NCBI GenBank assembly: GCA_020861095.1
Contig: JAJBTC010000187.1
Location: 1-39,543 of the forward strand
Source of the DNA: Bacteroides sp.
GTDB lineage: Bacteria > Bacteroidota > Bacteroidia > Bacteroidales > Bacteroidaceae
DNA: 39,543 nucleotides
Direction: 5' to 3'
Below, piece by piece: positions 8,509-16,671 of this stretch (its first letter is position 1; each line of letters begins with the position of its first letter). The position numbers and the translations under genes were made by a program. The notes beneath the pieces were generated by a model. That model worked only from the letters and a program-made list of their open reading frames with translations, searched no databases and was not told the DNA's origin.

Positions 8509-9270
8509 ATGCGAAAACTATTGAATCTGTTTGTAATGATGGGGGTATTTGGAATCACATTTGTGTCGTGTGAGAACGAGTTGAACCCCTTAGTAGAGAA
8601 TATATGGGAACAGCAGGAAGCTGTGGCGATAGAAATAGAAGAGGAAGAGCCCATTTCGGCCGAACAACTCTATGAAGACATAGGTCTTGCTGAAGTAGTT
8701 AATTATCAGGCTTTTGAGGAGGCTGTTGCTGGATTTGAACAAATCGAAGATAAGAAAAAAGACGTACTGACCATTATTGATTTCAGTCTGCCCTCTGATG
8801 AAGAGCGTTTGTATGTGATCGATCTGGAGCAGAAAGAGTTACTGTATAAGACCCATGTGTTGCACGGACGCAACAGTGGGGTGAAATACGCGACTTCTTT
8901 TTCCAACCAGGTAAATTCATACAAAAGTTCTCAGGGATTTTTCCTGACCAATGAAACCTATCACGGAAAATATGGCTATTCACTCAGAATAGATGGTCTG
9001 GAAAGTGGGATCAATGATAAGGTACGCGAGCGGGCGGTAGTATTTCACAGTTCTAAATATGCCGATCCGGCCCGGATCAAGACCGCGGGTAGATTGGGAC
9101 GCAGCCTGGGTTGTCCGGCTTTGCCACCACAGATGTCTAAACCGGTGATCGATGCCATCAGAGACGGAAGTGTGGTGTATGTATTTGCAGAGAATGAAGA
9201 TTACAGAGAAAAAAGTGATTTTTTTAATGAGTCTATGAACCATGGAGGAGGCAAAAAAGAGTTCTCATAA
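8509..9270 (+). CDS. Murein L,D-transpeptidase catalytic domain lipoprotein (YkuD_2 type)
   Basis: A 253-residue lipoprotein with lipobox ITFVSC (Cys21) followed by a Glu-rich linker (EIEEEEPIS) near residues 45-52. The catalytic part, from about residue 85, matches the PF13645-type family: IDLEQKELLYKTHVLHGRNS, FFLTNETYHGKYGYSLRIDG, AVVFHSSKYADP and RSLGCPALP with the predicted Cys202 nucleophile. The family is expected to act on peptidoglycan stem peptides in the periplasm, but its exact reaction is less well defined than in classical YkuD enzymes. It is monocistronic and ends at a strong shared terminator. The neighbouring YkuD-type gene is dead, so this may be the only L,D-transpeptidase of the pair still made. 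Confidence 0.88.
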   Translation: MRKLLNLFVMMGVFGITFVSCENELNPLVENIWEQQEAVAIEIEEEEPISAEQLYEDIGLAEVVNYQAFEEAVAGFEQIEDKKKDVLTIIDFSLPSDEERLYVIDLEQKELLYKTHVLHGRNSGVKYATSFSNQVNSYKSSQGFFLTNETYHGKYGYSLRIDGLESGINDKVRERAVVFHSSKYADPARIKTAGRLGRSLGCPALPPQMSKPVIDAIRDGSVVYVFAENEDYREKSDFFNESMNHGGGKKEFS

Positions 9271-9310
9271 AAATAGGATCCGATAGAGAGATATGGAGTA
9301 GCATCTATGG

Positions 9311-9359
9311 AAACACAAATGCCAGGAAGAAGATAAATCCCTTCCTGGCATTTGTGTTT
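9311..9359. terminator. Bidirectional terminator between convergent genes
   Basis: AAACACAAATGCCAGGAAG (9311-9329) and its exact complement (9341-9359) form a 19-bp stem with an 11-base loop. It sits 40 bp after the L,D-transpeptidase stop and directly abuts the stop codon of the convergent kinase gene (9361-9363). The A-rich and T-rich outer ends suit termination in both directions. Confidence 0.85.
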
Positions 9360-9360
9360 G

Positions 9361-10221
9361 TCAGTTGTATCCGGGATACTTTGTTGGATTCCTGTAAAAC
9401 CTTATCAGATATTCTGCTTCAGCCAGATAGCTCCGTCCGAACAGATTCAAATGGTTGAGGACATGATATAGCTTGTATATATTTTCTCTGTACTCCCACT
9501 GCGGTTGTAAGGGATAAGTTTGTTGATAAGTTCTGTAAAACTCCGGTGCAAATCCGCCGAACAGTCGTGTCATAGCCAGATCTGCTTCCCGGTGTCCGTA
9601 ATATACAGCCGGATCGATCAGTACCGGTTCTCCTTGTGAGGAACATAGAAAATTCCCTGCCCACAGATCACCGTGTAGCAGGGTGGGTGGTTCCTCACTA
9701 CCTTGCAATATACTATGTATGTGCTTTTCGATGAAATGAATTCCGGATCTCAGCTCAGAAGTGACAAAACCTCTGCTTTCGGCCAGTTTATACTGGAAAA
9801 GCAGTCGTTTGTTGAAGTAGAAAAGCACCCAGTCTGAGCTCTCTTTTGCTTCCGGCAAGTTAGGCTGTGGATTGGCGCCGATGTAGTTGTTTTCATAAAA
9901 ACCATATGCTTCGGATGTAATCCGGTGCAACCGGGCCAGCTGAGTGGCCAGGTGCTGAAAGAAAGAAGTATCCGCATATCCGGTTTCGATAAATTCCGTG
10001 AGCAGGAAGTTTTCTCCGGCCGCGATCACTTTCGGGGTCCTGATTGCTTTTGCGGCGGCTATTTCCCGGAGCGAATGGGCTTCGCATATATAAGCAGGAC
10101 TTTCAGGTCCGGTCTTGAGAAAATAGGCTTTTCCTGAAAGAGTAGCTATTCTTCCGGTAGTCAGGCAAAAGTCGTTCAGGGATTCACCAAGTATTTCTTC
10201 CAACTGTTTTCTGATCTCCAC
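9361..10221 (-). CDS. Fructosamine/ketosamine-3-kinase family protein
   Basis: This 286-residue cytoplasmic protein has the aminoglycoside-phosphotransferase-like fold of fructosamine kinases. These phosphorylate sugar adducts on amines or proteins so that the adduct is released (protein deglycation). Visible motifs are the N-lobe FLLTEFIETG, the catalytic loop TLLHGDLWAGNFLCSS (HGDxWxxN) and the metal-binding IDPAVYYGHREADLAMTRLFG. Length agrees with the family (about 285-290). It is transcribed alone, 134 bp after the HEPN gene on the same strand. The substrate in bacteria is generally not established; ribulosamine or erythrulosamine adducts are possibilities. Confidence 0.9.
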   Translation of the reverse strand: MEIRKQLEEILGESLNDFCLTTGRIATLSGKAYFLKTGPESPAYICEAHSLREIAAAKAIRTPKVIAAGENFLLTEFIETGYADTSFFQHLATQLARLHRITSEAYGFYENNYIGANPQPNLPEAKESSDWVLFYFNKRLLFQYKLAESRGFVTSELRSGIHFIEKHIHSILQGSEEPPTLLHGDLWAGNFLCSSQGEPVLIDPAVYYGHREADLAMTRLFGGFAPEFYRTYQQTYPLQPQWEYRENIYKLYHVLNHLNLFGRSYLAEAEYLIRFYRNPTKYPGYN

Positions 10222-10355
10222 AGCGGTAGTATATAGTTATAAAAGATGAAACAATACGTAAATTCATACTTTTTCCTTATCTCCTTTTGCTGGAATATAC
10301 GCAGGTAAAAAAGGATATATCGGATAATTGCCGAAAGAAACAACAACATCCGGTA

Positions 10356-10889
10356 TTAGGTTTTGTCTTCCTCCTGCTCTTCCTTTATGTCCGGTTTCCA
10401 CTCCACAGGGAAATACTCTTCCTCCTTTTGCGATTCATTCTCAAAGAACAGGAGTTGATTCTGACAGATCGTATAAGTGATATCTCGCATGAGTTCTACC
10501 TTAGACAGGAGAATGTCAATATCTTCCTGAGTAACAATGAAATCGGAGTCGTAACGTGCCTGTACATACGCAGAAATCAACAACTGGAACAGATCTTCTT
10601 CCTTCTCTGTGTCTCTGGGAAAGGCTTTCACAAATTCTAAGGAGTGTATTTTGACTTTACTGGACAGGCTTTCCAGATCATGTCCTTTCTCTGTGTAAAG
10701 AGTAAATGTCAATAATACGGCGCGATACAGATTCTCACAGGCCTGATGCAGATTGAAGGAAGAGATCTGGTAGTTGCGCCTGCCATAGGAATCTTTGGCC
10801 AGATGGATAAACTCCTGTGCTACATTAAATTTCTTGTTGAAATATTCCTCTGCCATCTCTTTCACCTCTGCTATCCTTAATCTTCTCAA
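10356..10889 (-). CDS. HEPN domain half of a frameshifted nucleotidyltransferase-HEPN gene
   Basis: The 177-residue frame contains a HEPN helical domain (NYQISSFNLHQACENLYRAV, AYVQARYDSDFIVTQEDIDI). In Bacteroidales this domain normally forms the C-terminal half of one protein of about 300 residues that starts with a nucleotidyltransferase. Here the frame begins only with a TTG (10887-10889) that overlaps the TGA of the upstream half. The sequence upstream of that TTG in the same frame continues the family consensus (KNGIILYDSGKYQLAPLRRL) back to the A7 tract. It is therefore best read as the second half of one gene, not a separate one. HEPN domains often have RNase or substrate-binding roles; whether this half is translated at all is doubtful. 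Confidence 0.75.
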   Translation of the reverse strand: MRRLRIAEVKEMAEEYFNKKFNVAQEFIHLAKDSYGRRNYQISSFNLHQACENLYRAVLLTFTLYTEKGHDLESLSSKVKIHSLEFVKAFPRDTEKEEDLFQLLISAYVQARYDSDFIVTQEDIDILLSKVELMRDITYTICQNQLLFFENESQKEEEYFPVEWKPDIKEEQEEDKT

Positions 10890-11326
10890 AGGCGCGAGTT
10901 GATATTTGCCACTATCGTAGAGTATAATACCGTTTTTTTGATATCGTAGTAGAAATATCTTCGTTTGTCTATCGCTTTGTTCAGGTCATAAATACTCTCT
11001 GATATAAATTGGATCGTAGGATAGAACCGTATGTTCTCTATGCCTTTTTCCTGATAATATTGGTTGATGATCTTTTTGAACATATTACCGATCACAGCCT
11101 TTTTGAAACGGCAGCTTGTCACTATAAGAATGTCATAATCACTCATATAGAAGGTCGGTACACCGTATTCTTTTTTCTGGTCATATACGACCTGATTTCC
11201 GGTAGCATAACTGCCATATAAAATGATCATTTCACATTTATCCGGCAGAGATTCCAGAATGAGACGGGATATCAGTTCCAGGTCGTTCCGACTTTCCGGA
11301 GATAAATGTTCCAGAGATGCTTTCAT
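10886..11326 (-). CDS. Nucleotidyltransferase (MNT-type) half of a frameshifted nucleotidyltransferase-HEPN gene
   Basis: The 146-residue frame has the pol-beta-type nucleotidyltransferase signature: ILYGSYATGN (Gly38-Ser39) and the paired acidic residues MSDYDILIV (Asp63, Asp65). It ends at a TGA shortly after an A7 tract (complement of 10933-10939). With eight A residues the frame would run YYDIKKNGIILYDSGKYQLA straight into the HEPN domain, so one base appears lost. MNT/HEPN proteins include toxin-antitoxin modules that AMPylate HEPN RNases and also stand-alone fused proteins of unknown role; the fused type is the likely ancestor here. A -7 box lies just upstream (11352-11359). Confidence 0.8.
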   Translation of the reverse strand: MKASLEHLSPESRNDLELISRLILESLPDKCEMIILYGSYATGNQVVYDQKKEYGVPTFYMSDYDILIVTSCRFKKAVIGNMFKKIINQYYQEKGIENIRFYPTIQFISESIYDLNKAIDKRRYFYYDIKKTVLYSTIVANINSRL

Positions 11327-11351
11327 AAGTAAGAATTTTATACGAAGATGA

Positions 11352-11359
11352 CAAAGATA
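11352..11359 (-). promoter_or_regulatory. -7 box for the nucleotidyltransferase-HEPN gene
   Basis: The minus strand reads TATCTTTG (TAnnTTTG), 26 bp before the start codon at 11326. A TTTC, close to the -33 TTTG, lies 20 bp further upstream, which is a usual spacing. Confidence 0.55.
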
Positions 11360-11520
11360 GAAAACTCCGGCTAATGGTGGAAAGAATGTGAAGTAAAAAT
11401 TCTAAAACAAGTTGCATACAGGTTTCTGTCATAGAGATAAAAAAGGTGCTGGAATATTATTCTCAATATAATTGATTATTTGATAAAAGAGCCAATATCA
11501 AATCATATTCATATAAAATA

Positions 11521-11565
11521 AAACCTCTCTAAACTCAGCTAACAGGCTGTATTTTAGAGAGGTTT
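11521..11565 (-). terminator. Terminator hairpin downstream of tRNA-Ala
   Basis: AAACCTCTCTAAA (11521-11533) pairs exactly with TTTAGAGAGGTTT (11553-11565), a 13-bp stem with a 19-base loop. It lies 32 bp beyond the 3' end of the minus-strand tRNA, and the minus-strand transcript continues into a run of T/A. The rest of 11327-11597 shows no gene. Confidence 0.7.
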
Positions 11566-11597
11566 AACAAATTTCATTTTACTGGAATAGTAAAAAG

Positions 11598-11671
11598 TGG
11601 AGCGTATCGGACTCGAACCGATCACCTTAACACTGCCAGTGTTACGCTCTAGCCAGATGAGCTAACGCCCC
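11598..11671 (-). tRNA. tRNA-Ala (anticodon GGC)
   Basis: The minus strand folds into a cloverleaf of 74 nt. The acceptor stem GGGGCGT pairs with ACGCTCC (one G-U pair). The D arm contains TAGCTCATCTGGCTAGAGC. The anticodon stem TAACA/TGTTA encloses the loop CTGGCAG with anticodon GGC, and the T arm is ATCGGTTCGAGTCCGAT. The discriminator base is A and the 3' CCA is not encoded. GGC reads GCC and GCU alanine codons. Confidence 0.95.
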
Positions 11672-11726
11672 GTTTCGTCTTGTCTGATTGGTAACGTTTG
11701 CAGAACCCGTTTCCATTTTGACGGTG

Positions 11727-11734
11727 CAAATATA
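11727..11734 (-). promoter_or_regulatory. -7 box for tRNA-Ala
   Basis: The minus strand reads TATATTTG (TAnnTTTG), 56 bp upstream of the mature tRNA 5' end. No strong -33 element is visible. Confidence 0.55.
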
Positions 11735-11757
11735 ATGGATTATTCTGAAATAATTGT

Positions 11758-11765
11758 TATGTTTG
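11758..11765 (+). promoter_or_regulatory. -7 box for the DUF4286-ruvC unit
   Basis: TATGTTTG fits TAnnTTTG and ends 22 bp before the ATG at 11788, so the leader would be short. It is divergent from the tRNA promoter about 25 bp away. Confidence 0.55.
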
Positions 11766-11787
11766 TGAAAATAATAAAGAAAAACGC

Positions 11788-12093
11788 ATGCTTATATACA
11801 ACACGACCTACCATGTGGAGGCGGGACTGGATCGGAATTTCCTGATCTGGATGCGCGAATGCTATATACCCGAGGTGGAAAAACAGGGGATGTTGCATAC
11901 TCCCCGTCTGGCCCGCCTACTCAGTCATCAGGAAGAGGGAAATGTTTCCTATGCCCTTCAGTGGGAGGTTGCGGATTCGGCTACATTGCACCGCTGGCAC
12001 AGGGAACAGGGGGTGAAACTGCAGGAAGAGATGACCGGGATATTCAAAGACAAAGTAGTAGGTTTCCCTACCTTAATGGAGATTATCAAATGA
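11788..12093 (+). CDS. DUF4286 family protein
   Basis: A 101-residue cytoplasmic protein resembling the small DUF4286 family that is widespread in Bacteroidetes ([20 protein letters not shown] at the N-terminus and [10 protein letters not shown] at the end). No function is established. Its stop codon overlaps the ruvC start (ATGA at 12090-12093), so the two are almost certainly translated from one message. Neither membrane segments nor catalytic motifs are visible. Confidence 0.85.
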   Translation: MLIYNTTYHVEAGLDRNFLIWMRECYIPEVEKQGMLHTPRLARLLSHQEEGNVSYALQWEVADSATLHRWHREQGVKLQEEMTGIFKDKVVGFPTLMEIIK

Positions 12094-12656
12094 TACAGCC
12101 GGTCAGAGAGAAGATCATTCTGGGAATTGACCCGGGTACTACGATCATGGGATACGGTGTGTTGCGTATTGTGGGCACCCGACCTGAGATGGTGGCGATG
12201 GGGGTGATTGATCTACGTAAATTGGGAAATCATTATCTGAAACTCCGACATATCCATGAGCGTGTACTGGGCATTATTGAGAGTTATCTGCCTGATGAAC
12301 TGGCGATAGAGGCTCCTTTCTTCGGAAAAAATGTACAGTCGATGCTCAAACTCGGCCGGGCACAGGGAGTGGCCATGGCGGCGGCTTTGAGCAGGGATAT
12401 ACCCATTACGGAGTATGCTCCTCTGAAGATAAAGATGGCAATTACCGGAAATGGTCAGGCCTCTAAAGAGCAGGTGGCCGATATGTTGCAACGGATACTG
12501 AAATTTTCCAAAGAGGAACTTCCCGTATTTATGGATGCGACCGACGGATTGGCGGCGGCATATTGCCATTTCCTGCAAATGGGGAGGCCTGTGATGGAAA
12601 AGGGATACAGCGGCTGGAAGGATTTTATAGCTAAGAATCCGGAAAAAGTGAAGTAA
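12090..12656 (+). CDS. ruvC: Holliday junction resolvase RuvC
   Basis: A 188-residue endonuclease that, with RuvAB, cuts Holliday junctions during recombination and repair. The acidic active-site residues sit in their expected motifs: [14 protein letters not shown] (Asp14), [11 protein letters not shown] (Glu74) and [13 protein letters not shown] (Asp149, Asp152). The start was chosen at 12090 because it overlaps the upstream stop by four bases and gives the usual family length; the frame stays open further upstream but there it only shadows the DUF4286 gene. Confidence 0.95.
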   Translation: MIQPVREKIILGIDPGTTIMGYGVLRIVGTRPEMVAMGVIDLRKLGNHYLKLRHIHERVLGIIESYLPDELAIEAPFFGKNVQSMLKLGRAQGVAMAAALSRDIPITEYAPLKIKMAITGNGQASKEQVADMLQRILKFSKEELPVFMDATDGLAAAYCHFLQMGRPVMEKGYSGWKDFIAKNPEKVK

Positions 12657-12731
12657 GCCTCTACGTTAATAAACTTTGTAACTTGTTTGATTTTAGCAAT
12701 TAAAATAAGATGTATATTTAAAAATAAAAAC

Positions 12732-14732
12732 ATGATGAATTTAAATTATCTGGCTGTGGTGGGTGTTACTGCTGTTACTGTATTAGGATGTTCTCCTTCG
12801 CGGAGTTCGTACGATTCTTACGAATTGTATCCGGTACGTTCGGGAGAACTGACCGAGATGGAATATACTCCTTCGGCTACCACTTTCACCTTGTGGGCAC
12901 CTACGGCAGATGAAGTCAGGGTACTGCTTTATGAGTCTGGTCATGAAGGTAATCCGTATGAGACAGTCGCACTGAAAGCTGGTAAAGAAGGAACCTGGTC
13001 GGCCGTAGTGAAAGAAGACCTGAACGGTCGGTTTTATACATTCAATGTAAAGATCGGTGAGAACTGGCTGGAAGAGAATCCGGGGATCAATGCCCGTGCG
13101 GTAGGGGTCAACGGGAAACGTGCTGCTATCCTGGATCTGCGGACCACCGATCCGGTAGGTTGGGACAGGGATGTACGTCCGCCTCTGAACTCTCCTGCAG
13201 ATATTGTTCTGTATGAGATGCACCACCGCGATTTCTCCATCCATCCTACATCCGGTATAGAAAATAAAGGAAAATTCCTGGCTCTTACCGAAACCGGAAC
13301 TCAGAGTCCCGAAGGCTTGAAAACCGGTATCGACCATTTGGTGGAGTTGGGTGTTACTCATGTGCACTTGCTTCCTTCTTACGATTATGCTTCTGTAGAT
13401 GAAACGCGGCTGGAAGATAATATATACAACTGGGGATATGATCCTCAGAACTACAATGTGCCCGATGGTTCCTATGCTACTGATCCTTACGATCCGGCTG
13501 TACGTATCCGTGAATTCAAGGAGATGGTACAGGCATTGCATAACGCGGGCATCCGGGTAGTCCTGGATGTGGTATATAACCATACCTTCCATACCGAAGA
13601 CAGTGCTTTCGAGCGTACCGTACCCGGATACTTCTACCGTCAGCGCGAAGACGGATCGCTTGCCAACGGATCGGGCTGTGGCAATGAAACAGCAAGTGAT
13701 CGTGCCATGATGCGTAAGTACATGATCGAATCCGTGCTGTATTGGGTGAATGAATATCACTTAGACGGGTTCCGTTTCGACCTGATGGGGGTTCACGACA
13801 TCGAGACCATGAACGAGATACGCAAGGCGGTGGATAAAGTGGATCCTACGATTTATATCTATGGAGAGGGTTGGGCAGCTGAGGCTCCCCAATATCCGGC
13901 GGATAAGCTGGCTATGAAAGAGAACATCTATCTGATGCCGGGTATCGCCGCTTTCTCGGATGAAATGCGTGACGCGTTGCGCGGACCTTTCAGCAACGAT
14001 AAACAACCCGCTTTCCTGGCAGGAGTACCCGGTGAGGAAGAGAGTATGAAGTTTGGTATCGTCGGAGCGATCCGGCATCCTCAGATCGACTATGTGGCAG
14101 TGAACTACAGCGATAATCCCTGGGCCACACAACCTACCCAGATGATCAGTTATGTCTCCTGCCACGATGATATGTGTCTGGTAGACCGTTTGAAGGCAAG
14201 TGTCTCTGATCTGAGTCCTGAACGCCTGGCCAGATTAAACAAACTGGCGCAAACCGTTGTATTTACTTCGCAGGGAGTACCCTTTATGTATGCCGGTGAA
14301 GAGATGATGCGTGACAAGAAAGGTGTTCACAACAGTTACAAGAGTCCGGATGATATCAATGCGATCGATTGGAGCCGGAAGTCTGAGAATAAAGCTGTAT
14401 ATGAGTATTACAAAGCGCTGATCTCACTGCGTAAGGCACATCCTGTCTTCCGTATGGGAGATGCGGATCTGGTGCGCGAACATCTGGAGTTTCTTCCGGT
14501 GGAAGGTAGTAATCTGATTGCTTACCGTCTCAAAGATCATGCCAACGGAGATGCCTGGCAGGAGATCATCGTTGCTTTTAACTCCAACTCTACACCCGTT
14601 GCTCTGCATATACCGGAAGGGTCTTATACCGTAATCTGCTGGGAAGGAAAGATCAACGAACAAGGATTAGGTACGTTGTCCGGCGGACAGATACAGGTAC
14701 CTGCCGAGTCGGCTTTGATCTTGTACAAGTAA
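12732..14732 (+). CDS. pulA: Type I pullulanase, GH13 lipoprotein
   Basis: A 666-residue lipoprotein with lipobox VTVLGC (Cys20), so it is membrane anchored. It has an N-terminal beta-sandwich (FTLWAPTADEVRVLLYESG, CBM48/E-set-like) and a GH13 catalytic barrel. The pullulanase signature YNWGYDPQNYNVP is present. GH13 motifs are VVLDVVYNHT, DGFRFDLMGVHD (nucleophile Asp), YIYGEGWAAE (acid/base Glu) and SYVSCHDDMCL. It hydrolyses alpha-1,6 branches in pullulan, glycogen or starch fragments. It starts at the first ATG of an ATGATG pair; the second (12735) is equally possible. It is the last gene of the plus-strand unit and ends at a strong terminator. Confidence 0.93.
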   Translation: MMNLNYLAVVGVTAVTVLGCSPSRSSYDSYELYPVRSGELTEMEYTPSATTFTLWAPTADEVRVLLYESGHEGNPYETVALKAGKEGTWSAVVKEDLNGRFYTFNVKIGENWLEENPGINARAVGVNGKRAAILDLRTTDPVGWDRDVRPPLNSPADIVLYEMHHRDFSIHPTSGIENKGKFLALTETGTQSPEGLKTGIDHLVELGVTHVHLLPSYDYASVDETRLEDNIYNWGYDPQNYNVPDGSYATDPYDPAVRIREFKEMVQALHNAGIRVVLDVVYNHTFHTEDSAFERTVPGYFYRQREDGSLANGSGCGNETASDRAMMRKYMIESVLYWVNEYHLDGFRFDLMGVHDIETMNEIRKAVDKVDPTIYIYGEGWAAEAPQYPADKLAMKENIYLMPGIAAFSDEMRDALRGPFSNDKQPAFLAGVPGEEESMKFGIVGAIRHPQIDYVAVNYSDNPWATQPTQMISYVSCHDDMCLVDRLKASVSDLSPERLARLNKLAQTVVFTSQGVPFMYAGEEMMRDKKGVHNSYKSPDDINAIDWSRKSENKAVYEYYKALISLRKAHPVFRMGDADLVREHLEFLPVEGSNLIAYRLKDHANGDAWQEIIVAFNSNSTPVALHIPEGSYTVICWEGKINEQGLGTLSGGQIQVPAESALILYK

Positions 14733-14751
14733 TAGATACCAGTTGGTATAG

Positions 14752-14787
14752 AAAGCCCGTTTCAACATGAAGATTGAAACGGGCTTT
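14752..14787 (+). terminator. Rho-independent terminator after pulA
   Basis: AAAGCCCGTTTCAA (14752-14765) pairs exactly with TTGAAACGGGCTTT (14774-14787), 14 bp with an 8-base loop, followed by a run of T on the plus strand. It could also serve the convergent GH43 gene, whose stop is 99 bp away. Confidence 0.9.
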
Positions 14788-14885
14788 TTTTATTCCTTCT
14801 CTTTTCTGTTTTTTCGGTTATTTGCATACAGCTGTCTCCCCATAGAAAACGGGACAGCACCTTTTGTTAATACAGATTTATCTAC

Positions 14886-16574
14886 TTATTTGCCAGTATA
14901 TAAGCCAAGTATACACCCTGTAAATCCCCCTGCTCTATGGGTACTGAGGTGAGTCGCGTCTACAGATTCCGCTACGGGTATCCAGTGATCCCGTTCTGTG
15001 GCTATACGGAAACTATAGGAACCGGCTACTCCGTCTACCCTGAGATAAACCGGAATTTTATTATTTTTTAATGGATAGCAGCCTGCTTCCTGAGCTACTC
15101 CATCTAACACACTTGTCACTGTTACCACCGGAGAACCATCACGCAGGGTTTTGGTGAAAGAGATCAGGTTCTGTTCATTCTGGTAGCATACCAATCCTGC
15201 CTCCTGTTGGTCGGTAACCGGTTGGAAGTCTGTCTCCACAGAAAAAGAAAATGAGGTATGTTGCTGCCTGCGCCCGATAAAAGCAGGGGAAGTAACTTCG
15301 GTAATGCGTCTGTCGGAAGGAGTAAGGCGCAGTTCTCCCTGTCCGGTCTGCCACCAACCCTCTTCGGGAGTACGGATAAATATCCATTCCTGATCCAGGG
15401 TAGGAGAAGTGAAGAGATCGGTCCAGGTAAAATTCCCGGTCAATGGAGTGTAAGTTATTCCCGTAGTGTCCGGTTTCCAGGAGTGGGCAGAAACCACCGT
15501 GGGCAGGGCTTTCCCTTGTTCCAGGATTACAGGGACATCGTTTTTCCATTCCACAGGTAAGAGGAAAGTCTCTCTGCCTGTGTTGTATATATCTTCCTGG
15601 TAGGGGCGGCATCCCAGGAAGACTGCATACCAGTCGCCTGCGGGAGTCTGCACCAGATCGGCATGTCCTACACTGGTTACCTTTTCCGGACGATCTTCCG
15701 GCAGGTCGCGCTGAGTCAGGATCGGATTGCCTTTCACCGGTGTATATGGACCTTTTACGTGGTGTGCCGTGAAGATCACTTCCGAATGATCAGGACCTGT
15801 ACCTCCTTCGGCAGCCATCAGGTAATAAGTCCCGTTTATTTTATAGATATGCGGCCCTTCGGTCCAGATCGGCTTCTTGCTCTTGTCTGCTCCGCCGTCT
15901 ATCAACAGTGTACGTTCTCCGAAAGTTTCATCTGTTTCCGGATCGTACTCGTGCAACCAGATGGCCCGGTGTCCGTCGTATTCTGCTTCTCCGGCGGGGC
16001 CATCGTTGTGAATAATATATGCTTTTCCATCTTCGTCAAAGAAAAAGGCCGGATCTATTCCTCCTACCCGGGGCAGCAGGATCGGATCGCTCCAGGATTG
16101 TGCATGCGGGTCTTTGCATTTGACAACGAAATTGCCGATCCCGTCTACACAGGTGGTGATCATATAAAAAGTCTCGTTCTTCTCATTATAAGAGATATCC
16201 GGTGCATAGATACCTCCGCTGAGACGGATATCATCAAGTTGTAACTGGGAAGGTCGGTTCAGTACATGTCCGATCTGTTGCCAGTGTACCAGATCCCGGC
16301 TGTGCAGGATAGGCACTCCGGGATAATAGGAGAAAGAAGAATGTACCATGTAATAGTCTTCTCCTTTCCGGCAGATACTCGGATCGGGATAAAAACCACT
16401 GACGATCGGATTGAAGAACTCCGTGTGGGGATCGATGGACTTTTCGAACCATTCATCCATTCCCTGATAGGTGACCGAACGGAAGACGGCTTGCTGGTCA
16501 TTGGAAGGCGTGCAACCGCAGATCAGGACCAGCAGAAGTCCGTATACTGAAAAAAGAACGTTACGTGTTTTCAT
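14886..16574 (-). CDS. Glycoside hydrolase family 43 lipoprotein (beta-xylosidase/arabinofuranosidase-like)
   Basis: A 562-residue lipoprotein (lipobox ending ICGC, Cys21). The N-terminal five-bladed beta-propeller carries the three GH43 acidic residues: SGFYPDPSI (Asp64, base), VGGIDPAFFFD (Asp174) and IWTEGPHIYK (Glu239, acid). The region after about residue 350 is a beta-sandwich typical of GH43 proteins with an extra C-terminal domain (SHSWKPD-like start, then QEAGLVCYQNEQNLISFTK). GH43 removes xylose or arabinose units from xylans and xylo-oligosaccharides. It lies 91 bp downstream of the HTCS gene but has its own promoter with the putative HTCS operator (16605-16671), so it is likely induced together with the susCD operon. 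Subfamily and exact sugar specificity are not determined. Confidence 0.9.
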   Translation of the reverse strand: MKTRNVLFSVYGLLLVLICGCTPSNDQQAVFRSVTYQGMDEWFEKSIDPHTEFFNPIVSGFYPDPSICRKGEDYYMVHSSFSYYPGVPILHSRDLVHWQQIGHVLNRPSQLQLDDIRLSGGIYAPDISYNEKNETFYMITTCVDGIGNFVVKCKDPHAQSWSDPILLPRVGGIDPAFFFDEDGKAYIIHNDGPAGEAEYDGHRAIWLHEYDPETDETFGERTLLIDGGADKSKKPIWTEGPHIYKINGTYYLMAAEGGTGPDHSEVIFTAHHVKGPYTPVKGNPILTQRDLPEDRPEKVTSVGHADLVQTPAGDWYAVFLGCRPYQEDIYNTGRETFLLPVEWKNDVPVILEQGKALPTVVSAHSWKPDTTGITYTPLTGNFTWTDLFTSPTLDQEWIFIRTPEEGWWQTGQGELRLTPSDRRITEVTSPAFIGRRQQHTSFSFSVETDFQPVTDQQEAGLVCYQNEQNLISFTKTLRDGSPVVTVTSVLDGVAQEAGCYPLKNNKIPVYLRVDGVAGSYSFRIATERDHWIPVAESVDATHLSTHRAGGFTGCILGLYTGK

Positions 16575-16604
16575 GAACTGTATGTTTCCAATAATATATT
16601 GTCA

Positions 16605-16671
16605 CAAAAATACACTACTTCTTTGCATTATGTATGGAAACATGTAACAGGATGTTTGCTCCGGGTTACAT
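16605..16671 (-). promoter_or_regulatory. GH43 promoter with putative HTCS operator
   Basis: Reading the minus strand, half-site ATGTAACC starts at 16671, CTGTTAC starts at 16650 (exactly 21 bp on) and the -7 box TATTTTTG starts at 16612 (exactly 38 bp after the second half-site). The same 21/38 layout and half-site bases occur upstream of susC (21093, 21114 and 21152). The -33 position has no TTTG, as expected for an activator-dependent promoter. The first half-site covers the last codon (ATG) and stop (TAA) of the HTCS gene. Confidence 0.75.

Noticed and set aside
10933..10939. Programmed -1 frameshift signal
   Set aside because: The zero-frame phasing (AAA AAA ACG after ATC) does not fit the classical X XXY YYZ tandem slip, and no downstream stimulatory hairpin was evident; a one-base deletion is simpler.
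10356..11326. Two-gene MNT/HEPN toxin-antitoxin operon
   Set aside because: The second frame has only a TTG start, and family sequence continues upstream of it to the A7 tract, so a single frameshifted gene explains it better.
12673..12681. A further HTCS half-site (TTGTAACTT) upstream of pulA
   Set aside because: There is no partner 21 bp away and no -7 box at the right distance; a single short match is expected by chance.
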